Notes: generated by a model not told the origin, from the letters alone. Counted from the stretch's first letter, positions 19,737 through 29,069 are shown. The stretch is DNA of 64,000 nucleotides from Shewanella gelidimarina (GCF_023283945.1 NZ_JAKIKW010000008.1:1-64000), one strand, 5' to 3'. Made by a program: numbers and translations.

Positions 19737-20357
19737 CTAGCCTAGCGCCAACCAAAATCCGACCGCGATCATTAGCGTTCCTGCAATACGGTTCATCCAC
19801 TTAATGTTGTCACCGCGACTTAAAAACACGCGTAAACTTTTACCACCGGTGGCATAGGCCATCATGCTGGTGAATTCGGTAAGCATAATAATACTGAGCA
19901 GGGCTAAAAGCTGCGGCGCAACTTCACGCTCTACGCTAATAAATGGCGGTAATAGCGAAACCATAAAAGCCCAGCCTTTGGGGTTAGCAATCGCGGTCAT
20001 AAAGCCTTGTGTCATCAGCTCTATATTGCCGACACTTGGTGCAGTTTGACCTTCGACTAACGCCATTTTTCTTTTAGAACGCCACATATTAACGCCAATG
20101 TAGGCGAGATAAAGACCGCCAACCCACTTGAGTACTGCAAACATCTCGGGGTAATTGAGCATAATGCTAGCAACCCCCATTACCGCCGCTACAGCGACCA
20201 ATGCAACACCGACCAATTCGCCTAGCATCATCCACATAGTGCGGCGAACACCAATGCTCATACCAAGTGTCATGGCCAACGTCATACACATACCGGGTGT
20301 AATCGAGACGAAAAAGAAGGTCGGTAAAAATACGGCGAGTAAAGCGATATCTGGCAT
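19737..20357 (-). CDS. LysE/RhtB family amino-acid exporter
   Basis: A 206-residue inner-membrane protein with about six hydrophobic helices and the family signature near the N-terminus (FFFVSITPGMCMTLAMTLGMS) and GGLYLAYIGVNMWRS. Family members export amino acids or homoserine lactones; this one's substrate cannot be read from sequence. It converges on the preceding DUF482 gene with 32 bases between them and no obvious terminator. Confidence 0.88.
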   Translation of the reverse strand: MPDIALLAVFLPTFFFVSITPGMCMTLAMTLGMSIGVRRTMWMMLGELVGVALVAVAAVMGVASIMLNYPEMFAVLKWVGGLYLAYIGVNMWRSKRKMALVEGQTAPSVGNIELMTQGFMTAIANPKGWAFMVSLLPPFISVEREVAPQLLALLSIIMLTEFTSMMAYATGGKSLRVFLSRGDNIKWMNRIAGTLMIAVGFWLALG

Positions 20358-20480
20358 GGCGTGGCAAGTCTCGTGAGTTAAAAAGGGATTAGTAGCTTAG
20401 GGAAAAACGGAAGCGTCATTGTAGAGAAGATAATTAGCTTTGGATACTAACGAGTTATAAATATGGAGACTATGGGGCAG

Positions 20481-20523
20481 AAAAAAACCAGCTTAGCCAA
20501 TTGATAAGGCTATAGCTGGTTTT
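20481..20523 (-). terminator. Terminator of the hmgA-hpd operon
   Basis: Read on the minus strand, AAACCAGCT with TAGCC pairs with GGCTA and AGCTGGTTT and is followed by a T run (A run at 20481-20487). It lies about 70 bases after the hpd stop. Confidence 0.75.
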
Positions 20524-20591
20524 ATCATGGAGAGGTAAGGTGTTATAAACGTTTTTTATGCGAGCACTTTAATTAACGTGCAGTATTAAAG

Positions 20592-21635
20592 TTAAAGTAC
20601 GCCGCGTCGTTGCTGATCACGTTCAATTGATTCAAATAATGCTTTAAAGTTACCTTCACCAAACCCTTCATTATTTTTACGTTGAATGATCTCAATAAAA
20701 ATAGGACCAAACAGGTTTTTGGTGAAAATCTGCAATAAATAACCATCATCATCACCGTCAACCAGGATCTGGTGATGTTTAATACGGTCATGATCTTCAG
20801 TGACTTGGGGTAATTTCTCAAAGATAGTCTCGTAGTACTCAGGAATAATATCCAAAGTTTGAATCGATGAACCTTCCATCGCATCTAAAGAACCTACAAT
20901 ATCACGGCTTCTGAAGGCTAAATGCTGTACACCTGGTCCGTCATATTCACGTAAGTATTCATCGATTTGGTTCTTGTCACTGCCTTTGCCTTCGTTGATC
21001 GGAATGCAGAAGCTACCATCAGGAGAACGCAGCGCATAAGAAACAAGCGCTGTTTTTGAGCCTTTAATATCAAAGTAACGTACTTCGGTAAAGCCAAAAA
21101 TATTTTTGTAGAAGTTTGACCAATGCTCCATCGTCCCTTTGTAGACGTTATTGGTTAGGTGGTCGACTTCAATAAAGCCTTTTTCCTGAGTGATAACTTG
21201 CTCATCTAAATCTTCAAAGTCAGTGGCATAAATGTTGTCCGACTCGCCAAAGGTATCGATAAAGTAGATAAGGCTATCACCAATGCCATAAATGGCTGGG
21301 TATGGCATATCTTTCAATGCTGCATTAGTCGCAGGCTTGGCGCCACGCGCTACAGCGCCTTCGAAGGCGAGGTTAGCATCTTCAACACGCCAACCCATTG
21401 AGCAAATGGCTGGACCATGACTCTTAGCAAATTCAGCAGAAAACCCTTTACGCTCAGTATTAAGTAAAAAATTGATGTCATTTTGCTTATAGTACAAAAT
21501 ATCTTTTGACTTAGATTTCTTCAACAAAGAAAAACCGAAATCGATAAATACCTGATGCATGTAATCTTGATCAGGCGTCGCAAACTCAGTAAATTCAATA
21601 CCGAGTAGGCCTAGTGGGTTTTTTTCGCTTGCCAT
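20592..21635 (-). CDS. hpd: 4-hydroxyphenylpyruvate dioxygenase
   Basis: This non-haem iron enzyme converts 4-hydroxyphenylpyruvate to homogentisate in tyrosine degradation and is also the source of pyomelanin. The 347-residue protein has the three iron ligands of the family: His in EVDHLTNN, His in GVQHLAFRS, and Glu in FIEIIQRK, plus the C-terminal helix FGEGNFKALFESIERDQ. I chose ATG 21635, preceded by AAGGA at good spacing; a TTG 18 bases upstream is less likely. It lies 64 bases downstream of hmgA on the same strand. Confidence 0.95.
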   Translation of the reverse strand: MASEKNPLGLLGIEFTEFATPDQDYMHQVFIDFGFSLLKKSKSKDILYYKQNDINFLLNTERKGFSAEFAKSHGPAICSMGWRVEDANLAFEGAVARGAKPATNAALKDMPYPAIYGIGDSLIYFIDTFGESDNIYATDFEDLDEQVITQEKGFIEVDHLTNNVYKGTMEHWSNFYKNIFGFTEVRYFDIKGSKTALVSYALRSPDGSFCIPINEGKGSDKNQIDEYLREYDGPGVQHLAFRSRDIVGSLDAMEGSSIQTLDIIPEYYETIFEKLPQVTEDHDRIKHHQILVDGDDDGYLLQIFTKNLFGPIFIEIIQRKNNEGFGEGNFKALFESIERDQQRRGVL

Positions 21636-21699
21636 TGTTATATCCTTTATCAATTCAGACTAGCCATTACGTTGATGGCCGGTGTGCTTGGTTAATTGC

Positions 21700-22860
21700 T
21701 TAGCTTTCAATCCAAGAACGGTTGTAGTCGATGCTCATGCAGTTCTTTACATGTTCAGTTAATTTGAGTGGGGCGAAAGTATCGACCATCACTGCGTATT
21801 CGTAAGTTTCTGTTTTGCCTATTGAGGCTTCTGTGCGACCCGGTTGTGGTCCATGAGGCACCCCTTTTTGATGTAATGTCATGTAGCCCGCTTCAATACC
21901 GGTACGGCTCATAAAGTCGCCATCAACGTAATAAAGCACTTCATCACTATCTATATTTGAATGGTAGTAGGGCGCTGGGATCGATTGAGGGTGGAAATCA
22001 TATGGACGTGGTACAAAGTTACAGATCACAAAGTTATGCGCTGTAAAGACAATATGGTCTGATGGTGGAAGATGGATTTTACCCACTTTCGGCGCATACT
22101 CTTGGATATTGAAAGCCCACGGGTATACACAACCGTCCCAACCGACTAAATCAAATGGGTGCCACTCTAGCGAGGTCAGTTGATACTTATCACCGAACTT
22201 ACAGACTAAAGAGAAATTGCCTTTTTCGACGATCGCTTGTTGTAGCTCAGGGGTGCGGATATCTCGTTCACAGTAAGGCGCCGACTCAAGCATCTGTCCG
22301 TATTCGTTGCGAAAATGTTTTGGCACTTCAACCATGGTTGAGGACTCAATAACAAATAGGCGTGCAGCACTATAATCACTGAATTTCAATTGATAGGTGG
22401 TACCGCGCGGAATAACTAAGTAATCCCACTTTTTAACCGCTAAAGCGCCATACTCGCTATAAAGCGTTCCTTCACCTTCGTGGATAAACACCACTTCGTC
22501 AGCATAGGCATTACGATAAAACTCGTCTGTATCTTCTGTTACCTTAGCGGTGTACATCGCAACGTCATTATTGAAGAATATTTTATTGCGAGCGTTGAAA
22601 AAGTTACCTTCACTATCAGCCAGCTTAGTATCAAGCTTATAGTTTTGAATTAAAGAGTCTTGCCAGTCCTTACCATGAGACAGACGGTAAGGCGCAACTT
22701 CTAATGCCTTGGTCGGCATATTATGGTGATACTTATTGGAGTAGATATTGGAAAAGCCATGGGTTGAAAACAGCTCTTCACGATAGAGCTCCCCATTGTC
22801 TTTTTTAAATGTGATATGACGCTTTGTGGGAATGCTCCCTTGCTTCACATAAAATGGCAT
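21700..22860 (-). CDS. hmgA: Homogentisate 1,2-dioxygenase
   Basis: A 386-residue enzyme of the homogentisate dioxygenase family, which opens the ring of homogentisate. Recognisable parts are the cupin-like core HEGEGTLYSEYGAL, RGTTYQL, the HPPSDHIVF-like stretch and the C-terminal metal segment GVPHGPQPGRTE. ATG 22860 with GGAAAG upstream is the correct start; the upstream open frame is leader DNA. The gene heads an hmgA-hpd operon, so the next step in the pathway is encoded first. The rest of tyrosine degradation (maiA, fahA) is not in the window. Confidence 0.92.
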   Translation of the reverse strand: MPFYVKQGSIPTKRHITFKKDNGELYREELFSTHGFSNIYSNKYHHNMPTKALEVAPYRLSHGKDWQDSLIQNYKLDTKLADSEGNFFNARNKIFFNNDVAMYTAKVTEDTDEFYRNAYADEVVFIHEGEGTLYSEYGALAVKKWDYLVIPRGTTYQLKFSDYSAARLFVIESSTMVEVPKHFRNEYGQMLESAPYCERDIRTPELQQAIVEKGNFSLVCKFGDKYQLTSLEWHPFDLVGWDGCVYPWAFNIQEYAPKVGKIHLPPSDHIVFTAHNFVICNFVPRPYDFHPQSIPAPYYHSNIDSDEVLYYVDGDFMSRTGIEAGYMTLHQKGVPHGPQPGRTEASIGKTETYEYAVMVDTFAPLKLTEHVKNCMSIDYNRSWIES

Positions 22861-22875
22861 GCTCGCTTTCCTTGT

Positions 22876-22887
22876 AATGTGCACATT
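22876..22887. promoter_or_regulatory. 12-bp palindrome in the hmgA leader
   Basis: AATGTGCACATT, a perfect palindrome, lies 16 bases before the hmgA start codon and could be an operator. The regulator is not known. Confidence 0.35.
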
Positions 22888-22970
22888 GCACTTATCTAGT
22901 CGATAACGTGATCTAGGTATCAATTTAGTTGCTAACAACCGCAAAAAAAAGAATAATAATTACTCTATCT

Positions 22971-22989
22971 CCATCTAAAAAATAGATGG
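22971..22989. promoter_or_regulatory. Candidate LysR operator between hmgA and its divergent regulator
   Basis: CCATCTA-AAAAA-TAGATGG is a perfect 7-bp inverted repeat centred 38 bases before the LysR start and about 120 bases before hmgA. Its size and place fit a LysR-type recognition site controlling both directions. Confidence 0.6.
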
Positions 22990-23018
22990 TATGTTTGTGT
23001 TTACGCTAGGAGAGCCAA

Positions 23019-23924
23019 ATGCGTATTGATGTAGATGCGTTTAAAGTACTGCAAGTATTAGTCGAAGAAGGCAGTTTTGCTAAGGCTGCAGAGCGATTGC
23101 ACAAAGCGCAGTCGGCAGTGAGCTATCAAGTCAAAAAGCTAGAGCAACACCTAGGTGTAAATCTTTTTTGTCGCGATCAATACCGTGCAGAATTAACGCC
23201 TGAGGGTAAAGTTATCTTGGCTGAAGGCCAAAGGTTACTGCAATACCTAGCAAATATTGAGCATTTAGCCAGCAGATTTAGTGAGGGCTGGGAACCCAAG
23301 TTGGAGTTAGTGGTTGATGGTGCATTGCCAATGAAGCCTATTATGCGGGCATTAAAACGAATGGCTGAGCAGCAAATACCTACAAAAGTACAATTGAATA
23401 TGGAGTTTTTGGGCGGCGTGCAGGAGCGCTTCGAACGGGACAGTGCCGATTTAATGTTGGTTAAAGATTATCGAACGGGTCCCAATTACCGGCCGCAAGC
23501 CTTACCTCAAATTACCAGTATTTTGGTTGTTGCCAATAGTCACTCCTTGGCCAGTGAAAAAAATATTAGCTTATTTGAACTGCAACGCCATGTTGAATTA
23601 ACCATTGAAGATTCTTCTCCGGAGAAACGATACCGCGATGAGCTGCAGTTTGGTGGTGATAAGGTGTTTTATCTTTCGGGCTTCATTATGAAAAAAAATG
23701 CCCTGTTGATGGGATTAGGTTTTGGATGGATGCCAGACTTTTTGATAACAGAGGAGCTGGCCAGTGGTCAGTTAGCTGAAGTCGATTTCAATGGTGGTAA
23801 CCGCTACAGCTTTACGCCGCAATTGGTCTCTACCATGGAGCGACCACTCGGCAAAGCCGGGCGTTTGTTTACCGAGTTGATTATGGAAGAGTTTAATGCC
23901 GAAGAACCTCCTGCATTAACTTAA
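23019..23924 (+). CDS. LysR-family transcriptional regulator, probable hmgA-hpd regulator
   Basis: A 301-residue LysR protein: helix-turn-helix at about residues 5-60 (GSFAKAAERLHKAQSAVSYQVKKLEQHLG) and an effector-binding domain from about 90. Ribosome site AGGAGA precedes the ATG. It is divergently transcribed from the tyrosine-degradation operon with a perfect inverted repeat in the shared promoter region, so control of hmgA-hpd is a reasonable inference. The effector might be an aromatic intermediate, but nothing in the sequence proves this. Confidence 0.88.
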   Translation: MRIDVDAFKVLQVLVEEGSFAKAAERLHKAQSAVSYQVKKLEQHLGVNLFCRDQYRAELTPEGKVILAEGQRLLQYLANIEHLASRFSEGWEPKLELVVDGALPMKPIMRALKRMAEQQIPTKVQLNMEFLGGVQERFERDSADLMLVKDYRTGPNYRPQALPQITSILVVANSHSLASEKNISLFELQRHVELTIEDSSPEKRYRDELQFGGDKVFYLSGFIMKKNALLMGLGFGWMPDFLITEELASGQLAEVDFNGGNRYSFTPQLVSTMERPLGKAGRLFTELIMEEFNAEEPPALT

Positions 23925-24278
23925 TTATTTATTAAGGATGACGTTTTTTTACTTGGGTGTAAGTTAGCTTTAATCATAATGTCGATTCTCTCTTTGATCA
24001 TACGATTAAGGTTAATCGATGGCTCTGATGGCTATGTTGCCATAAGAGTCTACAGGTGCCGTTATCCTAGCTCTTAAAAATTGAATATCACCTAACCTGT
24101 CTTCTGCCATTCTGGCGGCAGAGGTTCTCTTCTTTCTACCTTTTTGCTTTTCATCCTTATCGTGTTTAGCCAACACATAAGCGAGAATAGAGCAGATGTG
24201 TTGGCAATAAGTAATAACAGCATCCTGCGGGTGGTAAATGTTATAGCGGGCTTAATGTTATGCTTTATCAAGCTCTAG
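23925..24278. other. Gene-poor stretch left of the MITE
   Basis: No recognised gene. The minus strand is open from 24251 down to a TAA at 24012 (79 codons) and reads like protein (for example KHDKDEKQKGRKKRTSAARM), but there is no good ATG, so this may be the remnant of a gene. No terminator for the LysR gene is obvious. Confidence 0.35.
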
Positions 24279-24568
24279 GGGGCTGTTGATCTTTCGAGCT
24301 TAGTTTTTGTTCGACTCTTTCCCGTAAAGAATAATGATTTTAGTAGAAGGCTTGAGCGATGATGCTTAGCTGGCTAAGCGAAAAGCTCGTAACGCATTCT
24401 AGTCATAAAAGACTAAAAGTATTGAAACGAACCCGAAGGGCCGCGCTTCTTGGCTATTTTTACGGTGTTGTAGGCAATTTGTGGAGAATGACTAAACGAC
24501 ATAGCCTCCGCCTTGTCAAAATAGCCAATAAACTGCGGCAAAAACAACCGTGAAAGATCAACAGCCCC
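24279..24568. mobile_element. MITE of 290 bp with 17-bp perfect terminal repeats
   Basis: The ends are GGGGCTGTTGATCTTTC (24279-24295) and its exact inverted copy (24552-24568). Both sides are flanked by TAG, probably a 3-bp target duplication. Inside there is a further inverted pair (GGCTATTTT and AAAATAGCC) and no transposase. A 64-codon frame inside it lacks a ribosome site and looks like chance. The ends and target size suggest an IS5-superfamily-like parent, but I cannot name it. Confidence 0.75.
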
Positions 24569-24907
24569 TAGTATCGTTATCGCAAATTGCGACTGCATTT
24601 TGCAATAACCGTTGAAAGTGGACCTGAGTAAGGAGGCCAAAATAAGGTTTCTAGGTACTCTGTGATGCTTTTATCAACCTTAACAGCGTATTGATAAAGC
24701 GGTTTTTTTTAATAGCACTGTATTTATTTCTTTTTATAACAGTCGCTTAATTTGACTATCCGTTGTTAAGGTTGTGTTCAGTTACCTTCAATTAGAATTG
24801 CCTCATTAAAAGCTGGTATGGCTTATGCAAATCAATGTTTACACATTCTGCATATTTTGTCCTCTATACACCGAGGCAAAAAGACCAGTTCTAAACGGAG
24901 GTACAGT
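24569..24907. other. Gene-poor stretch right of the MITE
   Basis: No intact gene. The minus strand is open for about 55 codons ending at 24577, again without a start, which may be debris of an interrupted gene. A hairpin with T run lies at 24667-24710. Confidence 0.35.
24667..24710 (+). terminator. Possible intrinsic terminator
   Basis: GCTT-TATCAA pairs with TTGATAAAGC apart from one bulged T, and GG plus eight T follow. No intact + strand gene ends just upstream, so it may belong to a decayed gene. Confidence 0.4.
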
Positions 24908-25267
24908 ATGAACAACTCAACAATACAGAGCCACGCTACTGGTTTATATAATGAGTATGCTAAAGATCTTATGATTGGTAACCATTTTGTGTCAGACAAA
25001 CGTTTACAAGAATTTGTGGCTGATCTAGCACGTGAAGGATTATTACTCGAAAGCTTTAAATGGGATGAGTGGTATAACAATAGTTATATGGTTGAACGTC
25101 CTGAGTATATTGCCGACGCCACGTTATATGAGTGCCAGTTATTGGTCACCGCCATGTCGAGGTTAGATCGATTTAGCCCCGGTGTATTGAGTAATATGCG
25201 CCGCCAAGGGGTGCTTAATGCGATTGCAGAACGATTTAAAGCATTATCGTTTGAACCTGTTATGTAA
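24908..25267 (+). CDS. Small hypothetical protein, DUF6508-like
   Basis: A 119-residue soluble protein starting at ATG 24908 with a strong GGAGG ribosome site. The C-terminal pattern (FKWDEWYNN, CQLLVTAMSRLDRFSPGVL, GVLNAIAERF) resembles proteins I remember as DUF6508, whose function is unknown. It is not in an operon and is followed by a bidirectional terminator. Confidence 0.68.
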   Translation: MNNSTIQSHATGLYNEYAKDLMIGNHFVSDKRLQEFVADLAREGLLLESFKWDEWYNNSYMVERPEYIADATLYECQLLVTAMSRLDRFSPGVLSNMRRQGVLNAIAERFKALSFEPVM

Positions 25268-25295
25268 CGAGTAGATAGAACATTCATTTGAAAAT

Positions 25296-25320
25296 AAAAA
25301 GCCGCATTTAGCGGCTTTTT
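25296..25320. terminator. Bidirectional terminator
   Basis: AAAAAGCCGC-ATTTA-GCGGCTTTTT, a perfect stem between the convergent 24908 gene and the dihaem peroxidase gene. Confidence 0.88.
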
Positions 25321-25354
25321 ACTGTCATCACATTTTAAATCGAGTTTAGATTAT

Positions 25355-26347
25355 CTAGTCTGCAAAAGGCACTGGTCTTGGCGTATTCGGTGTTGAAGGT
25401 GGCAAGATAGGTAAGACTATTTGTGGTTGCTCACCTGTAAGCGAATTTAAAAACGACACCATTTGCTTGGTTTCTGTCGCTGTTAAAGCTTGACCTAGTT
25501 GAATATCTGCCATGGTATTCACGGCGTCAGCAAGGTTCCATACACTGCCGTCATGGAAGTAAGGGTAGGTTAGCTCTATATTCCTTAACGTAGGCACCTT
25601 AAAGACAAATTTATCGGCTTCTTTACCCGTAACCCCTTTTCGTCCTTCAGCAGGATTCTTTGTATGGAAAGGTTTTACTAGCCCCATCTTCATGTACATA
25701 GTCCCGCCAACGGCTGGTCCGTTATGGCAACTGACACAACCTTTGTCTTTAAAAAGCTGGTAGCCGGCTTTTGCATCGCTATTAATGGCACTTTTATCGC
25801 CAAGCAAGTATTGGTCGAAAGGTGCATTAGGTGTTACCAGTGTTTTTTCAAATTCAGCAATGGCATCCGTTATTGCATCAATACTGATATTGTTTGTTTG
25901 ATACACGCTGGCAAAGCGTGTTTGATACGCTGGCATAGAGCGAATAGTGTCAACCGCGAGTTCATGGCTAAAGCCCATCTCTTTAGGGTTGGCAATCGGA
26001 CCACCGGCTTGCTCTTGCAGATCTTTAGCTCTGCCATCCCAAAATTGGGCTAAGCCGTATTCGGCATTCAATACTGTAGGTGAGTTTATAGGACCTTGCT
26101 GCCAATGATGACCAATAGATGTTGGCAGTGCATCAACGCCGCCAAGTGATAGGTTGTGGCAAGAGTTACATGAGATAAAACCAGATTTAGACAGTCTAGG
26201 CTCGAAAAATAGCATTTTACCCAGTTCAACTTTTTCTGGATTAGTGATAACCGCGGCGGGGATTATTTCAATAGGTTCACTTGCTGCAAATGAACTAGCA
26301 GAACAGATTGCTGCAATAGCGATAGTGAGCGTGGTCAGTTTTATCAT
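25355..26347 (-). CDS. ccpA: Dihaem cytochrome c peroxidase
   Basis: A 330-residue periplasmic enzyme that reduces hydrogen peroxide with electrons from c-type cytochromes. It has a signal peptide (about 1-22), two CxxCH haem sites (CNSCH at residues 60-64 and CVSCH near 205), and the segment VPTLRNIELTYPYFHDGSV typical of CcpA/MauG-type peroxidases. The length matches Shewanella CcpA. It is monocistronic. Confidence 0.92.
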   Translation of the reverse strand: MIKLTTLTIAIAAICSASSFAASEPIEIIPAAVITNPEKVELGKMLFFEPRLSKSGFISCNSCHNLSLGGVDALPTSIGHHWQQGPINSPTVLNAEYGLAQFWDGRAKDLQEQAGGPIANPKEMGFSHELAVDTIRSMPAYQTRFASVYQTNNISIDAITDAIAEFEKTLVTPNAPFDQYLLGDKSAINSDAKAGYQLFKDKGCVSCHNGPAVGGTMYMKMGLVKPFHTKNPAEGRKGVTGKEADKFVFKVPTLRNIELTYPYFHDGSVWNLADAVNTMADIQLGQALTATETKQMVSFLNSLTGEQPQIVLPILPPSTPNTPRPVPFAD

Positions 26348-26580
26348 GGTTACCCTATAGACTTACAATTATTGTGGTTATTATTTCTAAGGCCATAATA
26401 AATAGTTATCTTTATAGTGGGTAACGCTTTATTTCGATTGAGGCTATCGTTAGTTTGGATTGATTTATTGCGACCTTAGTCGCAGACTATTGAAAATTGC
26501 CTTGGTAGGGCTGGCTAGAGTGCTTTACCTTTCGTCCTAGAAATGGTGATGGTTATCACCATTGAATAACATAACGGTTG

Positions 26581-26808
26581 TTATCGTTTCATCTTACGCA
26601 GTAGGATTTTTCTATCGAGCGAGCGAGCAGTGTTACTCATGTGGTTTTGACTCTTCTTTAGCCAACGATGAGCCCAAGGATATTCAATACTCAATACGGC
26701 TAAGCCAATAGGTAACAGCAACCAAGCTGGACCAGGAAGAATAATCAGTGCAGCACCTGTTAAGGTCAATATACCACCCACAATGGTGATAAGTGCTCTT
26801 TTTAACAT
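26581..26808 (-). CDS. Small PGPGW-motif membrane protein
   Basis: A 75-residue protein with two hydrophobic helices joined around LPGPAWLLLPIGLAVL, the motif of the PGPGW transmembrane family (here PGPAW), followed by a basic tail. ATG 26808 has GGAG six bases upstream. Function is unknown. Confidence 0.72.
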   Translation of the reverse strand: MLKRALITIVGGILTLTGAALIILPGPAWLLLPIGLAVLSIEYPWAHRWLKKSQNHMSNTARSLDRKILLRKMKR

Positions 26809-27140
26809 CTTTGACTCCAAGGGTGTATGTATCAGCTGCTAAAGATGCATGACGCGTTATGCGCAGGTTCATTCATTTAGCGTTATAGCGTTTAGTATAT
26901 GCGCATTTAATCTTCAGTTCTTGACCGAACTGTAACAAATCCTTTTCTGTTTGTTTTCGCATCCTCAAGAGCCGCTTTAGCCAAAATTGAGTGTTTATAG
27001 CCAATAAGAGATAACATTGTTTTGTACAGTGAGCTTGGTGATATTGGTACCATTGACTAAAATAGGGGGTAATGACAGTGAGTCATCACGAGAGCAGTTA
27101 AACTGAAACGGCTTACTAAACGAAAGGCTGCGAAATATAC
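26809..27140. other. Divergent intergenic region
   Basis: About 330 AT-rich bases between the PGPGW protein and the solute-binding protein. It should contain both promoters; I see no RNA gene or strong repeat. Confidence 0.4.
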
Positions 27141-27917
27141 ATGTGTTGTTATTTAATGGATTATGTACGCCGAACGATTAATATTGTTCCAGCGCTTAGG
27201 CGGCTGATACTGATAGCGGTTTGCTTCTCACCAATGGTGAGTGCGGACACCCTGTACTTAACATCATTGCATTGGCCGCCTTATTCTGGAAGTCAGCTCA
27301 AAAATGAGGGTGCGAGTATTGCTATTACGCGAGCCGCTCTTGCTGCGGTAGGCCATAAAGTGGAGGTCGATTTCTATCCATGGAGCCGAGCGGTAAGAAT
27401 GGCATCAAGAGCGGACTCAAAATACTCTGGATATTTACCAGAATATGCTTATCCAACAGACAAGTTTGTTTTTTCAGACTCGATGGGAAGCAGCCCGCTG
27501 GGACTGGTTGAGCAAAAACGGCATCCTATTAGTTGGTCAGAGCAAAGCGACCTTAACCAATACAATATTGGTGTGGTGCAAGGTTATGTTAATACCGAGC
27601 AACTCGATAACATGATTGCTCAAGGTGTTCAGCCTGTTGAAGTGGTCGCATCTGACATTCATAACATTAAAAAAGTGGTGTCTGGACGAATTGACGCTGC
27701 GGTTATTGATGTTTATGTGCTGCGTTACCTGCTTGTGCAACCCGATATGGAGTCTGTCGCCAGTCGAGTTCAGTTAAATAAACGCACACTGACAAAAAAA
27801 GAACTCTATATTGCCTTTAAAAATAATGCAGAGGGGAAGAAGTGGCGAGACTTGTTTAATCGAGGTTTGAAACAAATAGATGTCGATAAAATATTAAAAG
27901 ACAATATGGTCGATTAA
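27141..27917 (+). CDS. Periplasmic solute-binding protein, family 3 type
   Basis: A 258-residue protein with an N-terminal signal (hydrophobic core about residues 18-33) and a type 3 solute-binding fold: LTSLHWPPYSG near the N-terminus, DFYPWSRAVRMA, and GVVQGYV. Relatives bind amino acids for ABC importers, but no permease or ATPase gene is adjacent, and the pattern is common among marine bacterial orphan proteins. The ATG at 27141 has a poor ribosome site; ATG 27156 is possible. Confidence 0.75.
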   Translation: MCCYLMDYVRRTINIVPALRRLILIAVCFSPMVSADTLYLTSLHWPPYSGSQLKNEGASIAITRAALAAVGHKVEVDFYPWSRAVRMASRADSKYSGYLPEYAYPTDKFVFSDSMGSSPLGLVEQKRHPISWSEQSDLNQYNIGVVQGYVNTEQLDNMIAQGVQPVEVVASDIHNIKKVVSGRIDAAVIDVYVLRYLLVQPDMESVASRVQLNKRTLTKKELYIAFKNNAEGKKWRDLFNRGLKQIDVDKILKDNMVD

Positions 27918-28038
27918 GTTCGTTTAATTAGGCTCGAACGATTTGATATTACCCATCAGATATTGTCATGTAGCTGACCTCATGTTGTCTTAATCTGCTG
28001 TTATTGTTACGGCACTATTCATCTCTTTTGCAAGTGGT

Positions 28039-29037
28039 ATGATGCAGATAACGCCACCAGAACTCAATACACTAACAGCCCTGATTGAATCCTTTCCACA
28101 ATTGCGAGCCAAAATACTAACTGAACTGACATATAAAAATCAGTCTTTCCCTGTCATTTGTGCTGAACTAGGCAGTGAAGTAGCAGACAAGCCTTGTGTG
28201 CTGTTTGTTGGAGGTGTACATGGAGTCGAAAGAATTGGTACTCAAGTGATCCTCGCGTTACTCGAAAGCCTATTAGCCAGGCTGGACTGGGATAGTCAGT
28301 TACAAATTCTGTTAACAAAAATTAGAATTGCATTTGTGCCTATCGTTAATCCAATAGGCTTGCTAAATGGCACTCGGTGCAATGGTCAGCAAGTGGATTT
28401 AATGCGTAACGCGCCAATTGATGCGACAACGAAAGTGACCTTTTTAGTGGGTGGGCAAAGAGTGACTCCGCTATTACCCTGGTATCGAGGTACAAAAGGG
28501 GTGGAGCCAGAAACCGCCGCCTTAATCAGCTATGTAGAATTACTGCAATCAAATGCTTCTAGTGTTATTTCACTGGATGCACACTCAGGATTTGGATTAT
28601 CAGATCATATTTGGTTTCCGTTTGCAGGGTCTCATCAACCGATAAAGAGTTTAGGCCAAATTTATCATTTAAAGCAGCTTTATAAAGCAAGCTTCCCGCA
28701 CCATAATCATTATCAGTTCTCCCCCCAGAGCCTTATTTATCGTACTCATGGTGATATATGGGATTATTTGGCAATGAAGCAAAATGACACGCCGTTGCTG
28801 CCTTTGACATTGGAGATGGGCTCTTGGGCATGGGTAAAGAAAAATCCACGACAGCTATTCAATTTTGCCGGTTTATTTAACCCTCAAAAACAACATCGAC
28901 ATGTAAGAACGTTGCGAAAACACACAGTATTGATGCAGTTTCTAATGGACTTGGCGGCGAGCCGAGTTATAGAGGACATGAGTGGTGAGTTATTGACTCG
29001 TCAATACGCTGCTGCAATGCAAGACTGGTATAACTAA
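28039..29037 (+). CDS. M14-family zinc carboxypeptidase-like protein
   Basis: A 332-residue cytoplasmic-looking protein of the M14 peptidase superfamily. The zinc ligands are visible: HGVE in GGVHGVERIG, then His in SLDAHSGFG, and the catalytic glutamate is probably that of LTLEMGS. No signal peptide. It lies 32 bases upstream of an alpha/beta hydrolase gene and probably shares its transcript. Peptide or amide substrates are expected but unknown. Confidence 0.82.
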   Translation: MMQITPPELNTLTALIESFPQLRAKILTELTYKNQSFPVICAELGSEVADKPCVLFVGGVHGVERIGTQVILALLESLLARLDWDSQLQILLTKIRIAFVPIVNPIGLLNGTRCNGQQVDLMRNAPIDATTKVTFLVGGQRVTPLLPWYRGTKGVEPETAALISYVELLQSNASSVISLDAHSGFGLSDHIWFPFAGSHQPIKSLGQIYHLKQLYKASFPHHNHYQFSPQSLIYRTHGDIWDYLAMKQNDTPLLPLTLEMGSWAWVKKNPRQLFNFAGLFNPQKQHRHVRTLRKHTVLMQFLMDLAASRVIEDMSGELLTRQYAAAMQDWYN

Positions 29038-29069
29038 TGGCAGGCATAAAAGGTATTTAAGGGCGGACT

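Noticed and set aside
24359..24553. 64-codon frame inside the MITE
   Set aside because: No ribosome site; it spans the element's internal inverted repeats and right terminal repeat, as expected of chance coding in a MITE.
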